From assembly GCA_016194305.1 (NCBI GenBank), contig JACQBW010000034.1, forward strand, positions 1-43,204: 43,204 nucleotides of DNA, read 5' to 3'. Source of the DNA: Nitrospirota bacterium. Lineage in GTDB: Bacteria > Nitrospirota > Nitrospiria > JACQBW01. How positions within the stretch are numbered: the first letter of the stretch is position 1; the number at the start of each line of letters is the position of its first letter. Positions 1 to 8,354 of the stretch are shown here, piece after piece. A program made the translations under genes and the position numbers. A model generated the notes under the pieces. That model saw only the letters and a program-made list of their open reading frames with translations. It was not told the origin of the DNA and ran no database searches.

Positions 1-9
1 CTTAATTTA

Positions 10-15
10 TATAAT
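10..15 (+). promoter_or_regulatory. Candidate -10 box of ald (near-leaderless start)
   Basis: A perfect TATAAT lies 8 nt before the ald ATG, so the predicted transcript would start 1-2 nt before the start codon. No Shine-Dalgarno sequence is present in between. The -35 region is outside or at the edge of the window, so the promoter cannot be fully judged. Confidence 0.45.
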
Positions 16-23
16 CGATCAAT

Positions 24-1124
24 ATGATCATCGGCGTTCCGAAAGAAATCAAGGTCCACGAATACCGGGTGGCCATTGTGCCCCATGGGGTCAAGCGGCT
101 TGTTGAAAACCGTCACGCCGTTTTGATCGAAAAAGGGGCCGGCCTCGGAAGCGGAATATCGGATGAAGAGTTTTCCTCTTCCGGAGCTAAACTGGTTTCC
201 AAGAAAGAACTGTTTCTTCAGTCTGAACTCATTTTGAAAGTCAAAGAACCTCTTCTGGAAGAGGTTCCTCTTTTCCGAAAAGGTCAGATTCTCTTCACCT
301 ATCTCCATTTGGCAAGCGCTCCCTTGCTTGCAAAAGGCCTTTTGGAAAGCGGTATCACAGGAATTGCGTATGAGACGATCGAACTGCCGGACGGCACACT
401 TCCCCTCTTAATGCCTATGAGCGAAATTGCCGGACGTCTTTCTGTACAGGTCGGTGCTTTTTATCTCCAGAAATCTCAGGGAGGGATGGGCGTCTTGTTG
501 TCCGGCCTGGCGGGGGTTCCCCGGGGAGAAGTTGTGATCCTGGGTGGAGGAACGGTCGGTTCCAATGCCGCCCGGATGGCGATCGGCCTGGGAGCAGGGG
601 TGACGGTTCTCGATTCCCGGCCGAACCCCTTAAGACGACTGGATCAGGAGTTCAAGAACCAGATTCAGACGTTGATCTCCTATCCGGAAACTGTGAAAGA
701 GCAGGTGATGAAAGCCGACATTCTGATTGGAGCGGCGCTTATTGCGGGTGCGAAGGCTCCGTTCCTGGTTTCAAAGGAATTGATTTCCAATATGAAAAAG
801 GGGTCCGTAGCGGTAGATGTGTCTGTCGATCAGGGGGGATGCTTTGAAACAACCCGTCCGACAACACATCAGGATCCGGTTTACAGGGTTGGCGAAGTGC
901 TCCATTACGCCGTGACCAATATGCCCGGGGCGGTTCCAAGAACGGCGACTTTTGCACTGACCCATGCCAGCTTTCCTTATGTGTTGAAATTGACCGAGCT
1001 CGGGTTTAAAAGAGCGATACAGAATGATCAGCCCTTTTTGAAAGGGGTCAATCTCCTGTCGGGAAAAGTGACCCACCCCGAAGTGGCCAGAGCAATCAAC
1101 TGTCGATATGAACCTGTTCTATAG
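24..1124 (+). CDS. ald: Alanine dehydrogenase
   Basis: NAD-dependent alanine dehydrogenase, catalysing reversible oxidative deamination of L-alanine to pyruvate and ammonia in the cytosol. The 366-residue length is normal for the family. The conserved active-site residues of the family are visible: Arg15 (EYRVA), Lys74 (KVKEP), His95 (YLHLA) and Asp269 (VSVDQGG). The NAD-binding Rossmann loop GGGTVG is at about residues 174-179, followed by an acidic residue at the end of the second strand (LDSRP, Asp197). The ATG at 24 gives the canonical N-terminus MIIGVPKEIK; there is no Shine-Dalgarno sequence and a TATAAT sits just upstream. The hflX coding frame begins within about 30 nt of the stop codon, so the two may be cotranscribed. 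Confidence 0.96.
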   Translation: MIIGVPKEIKVHEYRVAIVPHGVKRLVENRHAVLIEKGAGLGSGISDEEFSSSGAKLVSKKELFLQSELILKVKEPLLEEVPLFRKGQILFTYLHLASAPLLAKGLLESGITGIAYETIELPDGTLPLLMPMSEIAGRLSVQVGAFYLQKSQGGMGVLLSGLAGVPRGEVVILGGGTVGSNAARMAIGLGAGVTVLDSRPNPLRRLDQEFKNQIQTLISYPETVKEQVMKADILIGAALIAGAKAPFLVSKELISNMKKGSVAVDVSVDQGGCFETTRPTTHQDPVYRVGEVLHYAVTNMPGAVPRTATFALTHASFPYVLKLTELGFKRAIQNDQPFLKGVNLLSGKVTHPEVARAINCRYEPVL

Positions 1125-1154
1125 TTAAAACGCCCATAACCAGGGGAAACGCGT

Positions 1155-2795
1155 ATTCCTTCCTTAATCGGCTATACTTCAGGTCTCAAACCCAACCAGA
1201 TTCGTAAACTCACTCAGCTTTATCGCAGAAAAAATCTCCCTTCTCAACTTATTTCGCCGGAACTGGCAAGAAGCCTCACAGAGCTATCTCTTGAAACCGG
1301 CCGGCAGGTCGGTTTGTTGATACACCGGCAGGGAGGGATTGAAGCGGTGATCATAGGGGACGAACGTGAAATCGTCATTCCCGATCTGAGCGCCTATCGC
1401 CTCGGTGGAAAGAGGCTCAGAGGCCTTCGTTGTATTCATACCCATTTAAAACACGAACCCTTGACGCAGGATGACCTGACTGATCTGGCCCTCCTTCGGC
1501 TGGACTTCATGGCCGTGATCGAAGTCCTGGAAGATGGACTTCCTGGATTTGTCACGTTGGGGTATTTGGTTCCTCCTGATTCGGACCATAAAGTTTACGA
1601 GATACTTCCTCCCGTCCCTTTTCATCAATTGAAGCTTCCCTGCGACGAATTTATATCGGATCTTGAAAAGAAATTAACCCAGGCTCAATCCACGTTCGAC
1701 ATTCATGATCCTCGGGAGAGAGCCCTTTTGGTGTCGGTATCCACCGGAGATCGAATGGACCAGGAGGATTCGCTCGAGGAGCTAAAAGAACTGGCCCGTT
1801 CCGATAATTTGTTGATCCTTGATGCGATGATGCAAAGACCGAAATCGATTCACCCGAAATATTTGCTCGGTTCAGGAAAAGTCAAGGAGGTAGTCATCAA
1901 AGCGCTGCAAGCGGGAGCGACGCTTCTGGTTTTTGACCAGAGTCTTTCACCCGGACAGGCCAAGGCAATTGGTGAACTTTCGGAAATGAAGGTCATCGAC
2001 CGGAATCAGTTGATTCTCGATATCTTTGCCCAGAGGGCCAAAAGCCGGGAAGGAAAAGTTCAGGTGGAACTGGCGCAATTGAAATACCTTCTCCCCAAAC
2101 TTTCAGAAAGGAGCACCGATCTTTCCCGGCTGACCGGAGGGATTGGAGGGAGAGGTCCGGGAGAAACCCGTCTGGAAATTGATCGTCGAAGGGTGCGCGA
2201 GAAGATTGGAAGACTTGAAAAAGAGCTCAGATCGCTGACCCTGGGACGTGAACAACGGAGAATGAGACGGAAAAACAGTGACATTCCCATTCTTTCGATC
2301 GTGGGTTATACCAATGTCGGTAAATCGACCCTGCTGAATATCTTAACCAAAAGCGATGTGACGGCGGAAGATCTCCTCTTTGCAACGCTTGATACGGCCA
2401 GCCGCAGGCTCCGGTTTCCCCGGGAAAGAGAAGTCATCATCACCGATACGGTCGGGTTTATTCGTGACCTTCCCAAAGATCTTTTTGCCGCCTTTGCGGC
2501 CACCCTGGACGAACTTCAGGACTCAGACCTCCTTTTACATGTCGCGGACATGTCGAATCCGAGGGTCGAACAGCAGATCAAGGCGGTCGAGTCCATATTA
2601 GCCCAGCTTCATCTGGAGACGAAACCAAGACTGTTGATTTTGAATAAAATGGATAAAATGGACCCCGAAACGGTCAAAAATCTTACGTTTAGACTTCAGG
2701 GAATTCCGGTCTCGGCGCTTCATCCAGAGAGTCTGGAGAATCTCCTCTTGGCCATGGAGGAAAAAGTCTTTCCTCCCCGTAACTTTTTGGAATAA
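1155..2795 (+). CDS. hflX: GTPase HflX (likely non-AUG start)
   Basis: Ribosome-associated GTPase of the HflX family, known for splitting stalled or hibernating ribosomes under stress. From the first conventional start (TTG at 1314) the protein is 493 residues, but the frame stays open back to 1140. The extra 5' codons encode the conserved N-terminus of long HflX proteins (SGLKPNQIRKL, LYRRK, ISPELARSL, ETGRQVG). The only plausible initiators there are ATT at 1155, preceded at good distance by AGGGGA (1142-1147), or ATC at 1167. With ATT the protein is 546 residues. GTPase motifs counted from ATT: G1 GYTNVGKST about 384-392, G3 DTVGF about 431, G4 NKMD about 496. The HflX-specific GPGETRLEIDRRR segment precedes the G domain. 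The product is certain and the start is inferred; the conservative start is 1314. Confidence 0.92.
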   Translation: MPSLIGYTSGLKPNQIRKLTQLYRRKNLPSQLISPELARSLTELSLETGRQVGLLIHRQGGIEAVIIGDEREIVIPDLSAYRLGGKRLRGLRCIHTHLKHEPLTQDDLTDLALLRLDFMAVIEVLEDGLPGFVTLGYLVPPDSDHKVYEILPPVPFHQLKLPCDEFISDLEKKLTQAQSTFDIHDPRERALLVSVSTGDRMDQEDSLEELKELARSDNLLILDAMMQRPKSIHPKYLLGSGKVKEVVIKALQAGATLLVFDQSLSPGQAKAIGELSEMKVIDRNQLILDIFAQRAKSREGKVQVELAQLKYLLPKLSERSTDLSRLTGGIGGRGPGETRLEIDRRRVREKIGRLEKELRSLTLGREQRRMRRKNSDIPILSIVGYTNVGKSTLLNILTKSDVTAEDLLFATLDTASRRLRFPREREVIITDTVGFIRDLPKDLFAAFAATLDELQDSDLLLHVADMSNPRVEQQIKAVESILAQLHLETKPRLLILNKMDKMDPETVKNLTFRLQGIPVSALHPESLENLLLAMEEKVFPPRNFLE

Positions 2796-2811
2796 AAGGG
2801 GTTTAAAAAGT

Positions 2812-3447
2812 ATGTGGAGGGGAAAAACCGCCCTGAAGAAGGCGGATCGTCACGAAATTGATCCTGATGCCCGTCTGATGCTCCGGTATCGCGAGGGGGA
2901 TGAGCGTTCCTTTGACCTTCTGTTTCACAAATATTTCAAGTATGTTTTGAATATTTCCAGGAGGTTTTTTGAACAAGAGGCGCTTGCCGAAGAGATGGCC
3001 CAGGAGGTTTTTACCCAGATTTATCTGGCCAAAGAAAGTTATGAAGCAACAGCCGCTTTTAAGACCTGGTTATACCGGATCACGCTCAATAAATGTCTGA
3101 ACGAAAAACGAAAAGGGGTCTACCAATTTCCAACGCATTCAATCGACACCCTGATTGAAGATGAAGATGGAGGTTCATACAGCAGGGAGTTAAAGGATCA
3201 ATCGCAGATGTCCCCTCTGGAAGGGCTTGAAAAGGCCGAATTGGAAAAATTATATCAAAAAGGATTGGGATCACTTACCGAGCCGCAGCGGGTCTCGTTT
3301 ATCCTGAGCCGGGACGGGAATCTCTCCTATGCGGAGATTGCACAATCGATGAAAACGACGGAAAATGCGGTGAAATCCCTCATTCATCGGGCGAACTGTT
3401 CCCTCAAGAATTATTTGAAAGCTTCTTTTAAGGATGAAGGAAATTGA
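2812..3447 (+). CDS. ECF-type RNA polymerase sigma factor
   Basis: Sigma-70 family factor of the extracytoplasmic-function class, 211 residues. Region 2 occupies about residues 22-100 (LMLRYREGDERSFDLLF, AEEMAQEVF, FKTWLYRITLNKCLNEKRK). Region 4 is C-terminal (LTEPQRVSFILSR, LSYAEIAQSM, ENAVKSLIHRA). An acidic linker of about 45 residues joins them. It lies 16 nt after hflX and is followed after one nucleotide by its anti-sigma factor, so the pair is translationally coupled. Such factors direct polymerase to an envelope-stress or similar regulon and usually to their own promoter. No separate promoter is visible in the 16-nt gap, so basal expression probably comes from the hflX transcript. The inducing signal cannot be deduced. 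Confidence 0.93.
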   Translation: MWRGKTALKKADRHEIDPDARLMLRYREGDERSFDLLFHKYFKYVLNISRRFFEQEALAEEMAQEVFTQIYLAKESYEATAAFKTWLYRITLNKCLNEKRKGVYQFPTHSIDTLIEDEDGGSYSRELKDQSQMSPLEGLEKAELEKLYQKGLGSLTEPQRVSFILSRDGNLSYAEIAQSMKTTENAVKSLIHRANCSLKNYLKASFKDEGN

Positions 3448-3448
3448 A

Positions 3449-3967
3449 ATGATGAATTGTCACGAAACTGAAGAACAGTTAACTTCCTATCTGGATCTCG
3501 AGTTATCGTTAGGGGAAAGGGAATCGATTAAAGAGCATCTTTTGGGCTGTTCCCATTGTCGGGAAGCCCTTAATGAATTGAAGAAAGTGGGGCAATGGGT
3601 TCATCTGGTTCAATCTGAGCCGGACTTCTATTTTGAAAAACAGTCTCTGAGAATCGTTAAATCTTCGGGTGTCACTCGCGAAGAGAAGATTGTTTGGGCT
3701 CTGGCTCCGTGGGAGCTTTTCCGTGTCCCCTCATTCCGGCGGGCCGCGATCACGTTCGTTTTTCTTTTCGCGGTCGTGACTGCCTATTACCTGGGTTATC
3801 AATCCCGTCCTTTCTGGGTGGCTCAAAGTGTGGGTGTTTCAGAGCGTGACCTTGAAAAAATCAACCGGGAAATCGATTTCTATCAAGATTTCGAAATGAT
3901 TCACCAGCTCGATCTTCTCAAAAAGATGGATACGGGGAGCGAAAAGGGAAAGGAGCAGAATTTATGA
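3449..3967 (+). CDS. Anti-sigma factor, zinc-finger (zf-HC2/ZAS) membrane protein
   Basis: Membrane-anchored anti-sigma factor for the ECF sigma encoded just upstream. The N-terminal zinc-binding anti-sigma motif is visible: Cys4, then His30-x3-Cys34-x2-Cys37 (EHLLGCSHC), numbered from the ATG at 3449. One hydrophobic segment of about 19 residues (AAITFVFLFAVVTAYYLGY, about residues 99-117) predicts a single membrane span with a short periplasmic tail. The start at 3449 is preferred because AAGGA lies 8 nt upstream; an in-frame ATG at 3434 would overlap the sigma gene and has its SD too close. The stop overlaps the next gene by 4 nt (ATGA). Confidence 0.88.
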   Translation: MMNCHETEEQLTSYLDLELSLGERESIKEHLLGCSHCREALNELKKVGQWVHLVQSEPDFYFEKQSLRIVKSSGVTREEKIVWALAPWELFRVPSFRRAAITFVFLFAVVTAYYLGYQSRPFWVAQSVGVSERDLEKINREIDFYQDFEMIHQLDLLKKMDTGSEKGKEQNL

Positions 3968-4266
3968 CAAAGATTCATTCCGTTATCCTGGGTGGAATCT
4001 TCTTCCTCACTTGCATGGTGGCCACTCCCGTTTCTGCGCAGGTGGAACGACTGACTCCTCAGGAAAGAGAAAAGGTCAAAAAGAATTATGAAGAGTATGA
4101 AAAGTTGCCACCCGAGGAAAAGAGCCGTTTAAAACAGAGATTCCAGGAATATCAGCAAGCGCCCCCGGAACAGAAAGAGAAATTGAGGGAAAATTACAAA
4201 AAGTACAAAAACATGAGTCCCGAAGAGCGGCAAAAACTCCATCGAGAGCTGGAAAAAAGAGGTTAA
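3964..4266 (+). CDS. Secreted DUF3106-like protein with four 18-residue repeats
   Basis: A 100-residue protein with a clear signal peptide (residues 1-25, cleavage after VSA). The whole mature part consists of four tandem copies of an 18-residue unit starting at residues 30, 48, 66 and 84: [L/A/M]-x-P-[E/Q]-[E/Q]-[K/R]-x5-x-[Y/F]-x2-[Y/L]-x2. The unit is highly charged, predicted helical, and resembles DUF3106-type periplasmic proteins. It overlaps the anti-sigma gene by 4 nt, so it belongs to the sigma/anti-sigma operon. It could be a periplasmic sensor or modulator feeding the anti-sigma factor, in the way that CpxP/RseB-like accessory proteins do, but that is inference. No catalytic residues are apparent. 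Confidence 0.8.
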   Translation: MTKIHSVILGGIFFLTCMVATPVSAQVERLTPQEREKVKKNYEEYEKLPPEEKSRLKQRFQEYQQAPPEQKEKLRENYKKYKNMSPEERQKLHRELEKRG

Positions 4267-4319
4267 ATCCGAACGCGCAATGAGTTGAAGTCGAGGTCTT
4301 TTTTTTAATCAGCTAGTTG

Positions 4320-4328
4320 TGTTATAGT
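4320..4328 (+). promoter_or_regulatory. Extended -10 promoter, leaderless start of the 4336 gene
   Basis: TG-T-TATAGT forms an extended -10 element ending 7 nt before the ATG at 4336. The predicted transcription start falls on or next to the start codon. The spacer has no Shine-Dalgarno sequence and no good -35 box is seen. Confidence 0.4.
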
Positions 4329-4335
4329 AAATTAA

Positions 4336-4725
4336 ATGAAATTAGTTCGATTCTGCTCCACTTTGATATTATTGGGCGTGGCCTTGTCCATGACGGGCCG
4401 GGGAGTTTACGCCGTGGAGCCTCAAACGACCGCAGGCGCGTCTAAAATTGTCATCGTCACCCCAAAAGAGGGGGACCATCTCCCTGCCAGTGATGAAGTC
4501 CAGATCGAATATCAATTTGTCCGTGGCATGAAAGACAACGGAAATCATGTTCATGTCTATCTGGATGGCGAAAATGAGGGGACGTCAAGACGTTCTCCAA
4601 GAGGACTGGGAAAACTTGCTCCCGGAAAACATACCGTATTATTAAAAGTGTCCAATCAGGATCATGAGTGGGTCAACGTGGAAGCCACGGTGCAGTTTGA
4701 GGTTTCTGCTCATCCCTCCCGTTAA
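4336..4725 (+). CDS. Small secreted protein, probable Ig-like beta-sandwich
   Basis: A 129-residue protein with an N-terminal signal peptide (about residues 1-26, ending GRGVYA). The mature part reads as one small beta-sandwich domain: a VTPKEGDHLPASDEVQIEY start, a His-rich loop (NGNHVHVYLDG) and a closing PGKHTVLLKVSNQDHEW segment. This pattern resembles DUF4399-like or cohesin/Ig-like secreted domains. The cluster of histidines (NHVHVY, GKH, DHEW) could bind a metal, which is speculation. It has its own putative promoter, is separated from the sigma operon by 69 nt, and is followed 12 nt later by ilvE. The exact function is unknown. Confidence 0.75.
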   Translation: MKLVRFCSTLILLGVALSMTGRGVYAVEPQTTAGASKIVIVTPKEGDHLPASDEVQIEYQFVRGMKDNGNHVHVYLDGENEGTSRRSPRGLGKLAPGKHTVLLKVSNQDHEWVNVEATVQFEVSAHPSR

Positions 4726-4737
4726 GGAGTTTTTTTC

Positions 4738-5655
4738 ATGTTAAAAGAAACAAAATTTATCTGGCTGGACGGAAAACTGGTCCCCTGGGGTGAAGCGAAG
4801 GTCCATGTTCTGACCCATTCCCTCCACTACGGATTGGGGGTATTTGAGGGGATCCGTTGTTATAAAGGGAGTGCGGGACCGGTCATTTTCCGGCTGAAGG
4901 AACATACCGAACGCTTATTTGATTCGGCCCATATTACCCGGATGAAAATTCCGTTCAGCATAAAAGAGATCATGGATGCGACGATCGAAACGGTGAAGAC
5001 AAATGGGCTGGAAGAAGGTTATATCCGGCCACTGGTATTTATCGGCTATGGTGAAATGGGTCTTTACGTTAAGGAGAATCCGATTCAGGTGATGATTGCG
5101 GCCTGGCCCTGGGGGACCTATCTCGGAGATGAAGGAATTAAGAGCGGCATTCGGGTCAAAATCTCTTCATTTACACGGCACCATGTCAATATCAGCATGA
5201 CTCGCGCAAAAGTGAGCGGATACTATGTGAATTCCCAGATCGCAAAGCTCGAAGCAAAGGAACTGGGATTTGACGAAGCGCTCCTCCTGGATACCGAGGG
5301 GTACGTTGCTGAAGGTCCGGGGGAAAATATCTTTATCGTCAGGAAGGGTGAATTGAAAACCGTACCGCTGACATCGATACTGGATGGCATTACCAGAAAC
5401 TCGGTGATGACCCTTGCCAGGGAGCTCGGCATTCCATTTCGGGAGGAACGATTCACCCGGGACGAACTCTATATCGCCGATGAAGCCTTTTTTACCGGAA
5501 CGGCGGCGGAGATTACCCCTATCCGGGAAGTCGATGGAAGGCAGATTGGAAAAGGAAAACCGGGTCCGATAACCCAACGCATTCAGGAGAAGTTTTTTAA
5601 TATCGTCAGGGGAAAAGAAAAATCCCACGCCGAGTGGCTTGTCCCGGTCCGGTAA
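4738..5655 (+). CDS. ilvE: Branched-chain amino acid aminotransferase
   Basis: PLP-dependent class IV aminotransferase of 305 residues, transferring amino groups between glutamate and the keto acids of leucine, isoleucine and valine. Visible signatures are the N-terminal [14 protein letters not shown] motif, the PLP lysine at about residue 158 ([11 protein letters not shown]), and the cofactor-phosphate loop [11 protein letters not shown] with the following LDGITRNSV segment. The ATG at 4738 has a good AAGGAG Shine-Dalgarno that overlaps the stop of the preceding gene. The motif set favours IlvE over D-amino-acid transaminase or aminodeoxychorismate lyase. It is followed 12 nt later by a DUF5069 gene. 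Confidence 0.95.
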   Translation: MLKETKFIWLDGKLVPWGEAKVHVLTHSLHYGLGVFEGIRCYKGSAGPVIFRLKEHTERLFDSAHITRMKIPFSIKEIMDATIETVKTNGLEEGYIRPLVFIGYGEMGLYVKENPIQVMIAAWPWGTYLGDEGIKSGIRVKISSFTRHHVNISMTRAKVSGYYVNSQIAKLEAKELGFDEALLLDTEGYVAEGPGENIFIVRKGELKTVPLTSILDGITRNSVMTLARELGIPFREERFTRDELYIADEAFFTGTAAEITPIREVDGRQIGKGKPGPITQRIQEKFFNIVRGKEKSHAEWLVPVR

Positions 5656-5667
5656 TCAGCATCCTGG

Positions 5668-6111
5668 ATGAAATTCGATTACAATAAGATCAGATCGCCT
5701 CGAGAAAAGCTTGGGGGGTATCTCTTTCTTCCCCGGTTAATCGACAAAGTCCGATTGCAGGCAAAGGGAGAACTTCCTGCCGAATATTGCGGCAATCTTT
5801 TTGGAAAAGGGAACGCACTCGATAACCGATTGCTTCAGTTTACGGGTCTTGATGCAGAAAAACTTCGGGAAGTCATTTTAACATCCTATCGGGACGAAGA
5901 AGTTCTCGACTGGGTCGAAAAAAATGCAATTCGCCATACCGAAAAAGAAGTGGCGGCCTGGATTAAAGAGATCGACACTTATCGTCCTGCTCCGGAAGGG
6001 GTCCTCTTTCGAAAAAAGAACTATCCCGAACTTGCAAAAAGAATCGATATCGGCGCTCTCAATGTCCTGGACATGATCGACATGGATGAAGGCCGCATAC
6101 CGGTCAAATAA
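5668..6111 (+). CDS. DUF5069 domain-containing protein
   Basis: A 147-residue cytosolic protein matching the DUF5069 family, recognised by its N-terminal signature SPREKLGGYLFLPRLIDK and the central EEVLDWV segment. No signal peptide or membrane span is present. The family has no established biochemical role. It sits 12 nt behind ilvE on the same strand and is probably cotranscribed, with no strong Shine-Dalgarno of its own. Confidence 0.85.
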   Translation: MKFDYNKIRSPREKLGGYLFLPRLIDKVRLQAKGELPAEYCGNLFGKGNALDNRLLQFTGLDAEKLREVILTSYRDEEVLDWVEKNAIRHTEKEVAAWIKEIDTYRPAPEGVLFRKKNYPELAKRIDIGALNVLDMIDMDEGRIPVK

Positions 6112-6158
6112 ACCCGTTCCCCGCTCGTCAGGCATTTCTAACAACAGATCCCCATTTC

Positions 6159-6188
6159 TTGACAGTCACTCATCGAAAGCAGTAGTCT
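6159..6188 (+). promoter_or_regulatory. Promoter of the radical SAM gene, leaderless start
   Basis: A perfect -35 TTGACA (6159-6164) is followed after 18 nt by TAGTCT (6183-6188), a weak -10 box. The predicted start is at about 6195, the A of the ATG. No Shine-Dalgarno sequence is present before the ATG. Confidence 0.5.
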
Positions 6189-6194
6189 CGATCC

Positions 6195-7265
6195 ATGGGA
6201 CGTCCGAGTTCTGAATTCAAGAAGGGCCGCGGAAGCGGAGAGAACCCTCGAAATCGATTTGAGTCATTTTCCAGAATTAAAATAACCGACCCCGACTGGG
6301 AAGCGGAAGAAGAACCTTCTCCTGCTACTCAATTTCTTACCGATACATCCCGCACGATTATTACCACCCACACCAGCCCGGATGTTGGTTTTGAAGCAAG
6401 TATTAATCCATATCGTGGATGCGAACATGGGTGTGCCTATTGTTATGCCAGACCGACTCATGAGTATCTGGGGTTTTCAGCGGGAATGGATTTTGAAACC
6501 AGGATCATGGTGAAACCGAGGGCGCCCGAGCTCCTGCGCGGGGAGCTTTCGTCAAAAAGCTGGATTCCGAAATTTCTTGCGATGAGCGGAGTCACCGATC
6601 CCTATCAGCCGATTGAAAGGAAGTTGGGATTGACCCGCAAGTGCCTTGAAATTTTGCTCGAATTCCGAAACCCTGTCGCAATCATTACTAAAAATTACGG
6701 CGTGGTGCGAGACAAAGACCTCCTTTCGGCTCTCGCGAAATTTCAGGCAGCCATTGTCTATATCTCGATTACCACGCTTGACCGAGACCTCTGCGGGATC
6801 CTTGAACCAAGGACTTCCCGGCCGGAGAAGCGATTGGAAGCCATTTCAATCCTTCACTCAGAGGGGATCCCGACCGGAGTCATGGTCGCACCCGTCATTC
6901 CAGGTTTGACCGATCCGGAAATTCCCCGGATCTTGCAGTCGGCAGCTCAGGCCGGGGCCCGGTTTGCAGGGATGGTTCCGCTTCGTCTTCCGTTTGCGGT
7001 GGCTCCGCTATTTGAGGATTGGCTGGAACAGCATCTCCCGGATCGGAAGAACAAGATTTTAAATCGTATCCGCGAGATCCGGGGAGGCGCCCTGAACGAT
7101 CCTGAGTTTGGTTCAAGAATGACAGGAAAGGGGGTTTTTGCCAGACAAATTCACGATCTATTCGACCTGTCGTGTCGAAAAACAGGTCTTAACCGGGAGA
7201 AATTTCAACTTTCTACCCGGCATTTTCGGCCGCCCGCCGGGAGTCAGATCTCTTTTGATTTCTGA
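6195..7265 (+). CDS. PA0069-family radical SAM protein (SplB-like)
   Basis: A 356-residue radical SAM enzyme of the PA0069 / spore-photoproduct-lyase-like family. The [4Fe-4S]-binding motif is Cys76-x3-Cys80-x2-Cys83 in RGCEHGCAYCYARP. Other family hallmarks are the preceding INPYRGCEHGC, SGVTDPYQPIE (about residue 135), LEPRTSRPEKRL and GVMVAPVIPGLTD. The biochemical substrate of this subfamily is not established, although its members are often annotated as DNA-repair photolyase-like. The basic N-terminal tail (residues 1-45) is low in complexity. The gene has its own promoter and is followed by modA after 76 nt. Confidence 0.9.
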   Translation: MGRPSSEFKKGRGSGENPRNRFESFSRIKITDPDWEAEEEPSPATQFLTDTSRTIITTHTSPDVGFEASINPYRGCEHGCAYCYARPTHEYLGFSAGMDFETRIMVKPRAPELLRGELSSKSWIPKFLAMSGVTDPYQPIERKLGLTRKCLEILLEFRNPVAIITKNYGVVRDKDLLSALAKFQAAIVYISITTLDRDLCGILEPRTSRPEKRLEAISILHSEGIPTGVMVAPVIPGLTDPEIPRILQSAAQAGARFAGMVPLRLPFAVAPLFEDWLEQHLPDRKNKILNRIREIRGGALNDPEFGSRMTGKGVFARQIHDLFDLSCRKTGLNREKFQLSTRHFRPPAGSQISFDF

Positions 7266-7341
7266 TCTTCTTGATTTCCAAAATACGGGACTTCCATACT
7301 TCGTTCGAAAACATTCGGCGATTAAAACAAGGAATCGGATT

Positions 7342-8148
7342 ATGGAGAAGAAAGGAATGGAAAGCATGATCGAGAAAATACCGGTTCGAACTATTGCATT
7401 CGTCATTTTTTTGATCATGGCTTCTTTAAAAGTTTATGCAGGAGAAATGACGATCTCTGCGGCCGCAAGTCTTACCGATGCCCTTCAGGAGATCGGAATG
7501 GTTTTTCTGGAACAGCATCCCGAACACCACGTTTATTTTAATTTTTCAGCATCCGGTCCCCTGATGCGCCAGATTGAACAAGGCGCGCCGGTCGATCTTT
7601 TTATCAGTGCCTCTCCCAACGAAATGAATGAACTGGAATCAAGAGGCTTGTTGATAGACAAATCCCGAAAAGATCTTCTGAGCAATGACGTGGTTCTGAT
7701 CCTTCCGGCGGGGTTGGATCGTCGCGTTCAAAGCTTTCATGATCTTCGGGATGCCTCAATAAAGAAGATTGTTATCGGCGATCCTGCTTTCGTGCCGTGT
7801 GGCCGCTATGCCCAGGAAATCCTGAAAAATCTTGGAATCTGGGATGCTCTCAAACCCAAATTGATCTTTGGAGAAGATGTTCGTCAGGTCCTGGAATATG
7901 TCGCGAGGGACGAAGTTGATGCCGGAGTGGTGTTCGCAACCGATGCGGCAATCAAATCTGGCAGGGTAAAGGTGGCCGCCTTTGCTCCGGAGAAGAGCCA
8001 TAGTCCGGTGCTCTACCCCGTGGCTATCATCAAGAGCTCAAAGAACCCGGAACTAGCCAGAACTTTCCTCAACTTATTGGGAAGTCCAGACGCGCTGGCT
8101 ATTTTTAAGAAATATCAATTTAAACCTTTCGAGGAGAAACTAAAATAA
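7342..8148 (+). CDS. modA: Molybdate ABC transporter substrate-binding protein
   Basis: Periplasmic molybdate/tungstate-binding protein of 268 residues. A signal peptide ends at about residue 33 (SLKVYA), followed by the ModA signature TISAAASLTDALQEIG, then NFSASGPLMRQIEQGAPVD and DEVDAGVVFATDA. The ATG at 7342 is chosen because it has AAGGA about 8 nt upstream and begins a proper signal peptide; the open frame extends further back only by overlapping the radical SAM gene. It overlaps the next small gene by 1 nt (TAATG). No modB (permease) or modC (ATPase) gene follows, so the rest of the transporter must be encoded elsewhere. Confidence 0.93.
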   Translation: MEKKGMESMIEKIPVRTIAFVIFLIMASLKVYAGEMTISAAASLTDALQEIGMVFLEQHPEHHVYFNFSASGPLMRQIEQGAPVDLFISASPNEMNELESRGLLIDKSRKDLLSNDVVLILPAGLDRRVQSFHDLRDASIKKIVIGDPAFVPCGRYAQEILKNLGIWDALKPKLIFGEDVRQVLEYVARDEVDAGVVFATDAAIKSGRVKVAAFAPEKSHSPVLYPVAIIKSSKNPELARTFLNLLGSPDALAIFKKYQFKPFEEKLK

Positions 8149-8354
8149 TGAAAATCAGCGGTCAGAATAAATTACCCGGAGAGATTATCGCCATCAAGAA
8201 AGGGGATATCGAATGTCAGGTCACGATAAAAGTTCACGAAAATCAGGTTGTTTCCGTGATCACGCGAGACAGCGCTGAAGAGATGAAACTGAACATAGGA
8301 GACAGGGTGATTGCCCTGATCAAGGCTACAGAAGTCATGATCATAAAGGACTGA
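8148..8354 (+). CDS. Molbindin (single Mop domain protein)
   Basis: A 68-residue protein consisting of a single Mop/TOBE-like domain, which binds molybdate or tungstate as an oligomer in the cytosol. Recognised by the KLPGEIIAIKKGDIECQV start and the IGDRVIALIKATEVMI end typical of molbindins. It is translationally coupled to modA (stop and start share one base). In related systems such proteins store molybdate or sense it at molybdenum-cofactor regulators. Confidence 0.88.
   Translation: MKISGQNKLPGEIIAIKKGDIECQVTIKVHENQVVSVITRDSAEEMKLNIGDRVIALIKATEVMIIKD

Noticed and set aside
7138-7341. Longer N-terminus for ModA beginning inside the radical SAM gene
   Set aside because: It would bury the signal peptide and overlap the upstream gene by 128 nt; ATG 7342 has a good Shine-Dalgarno.
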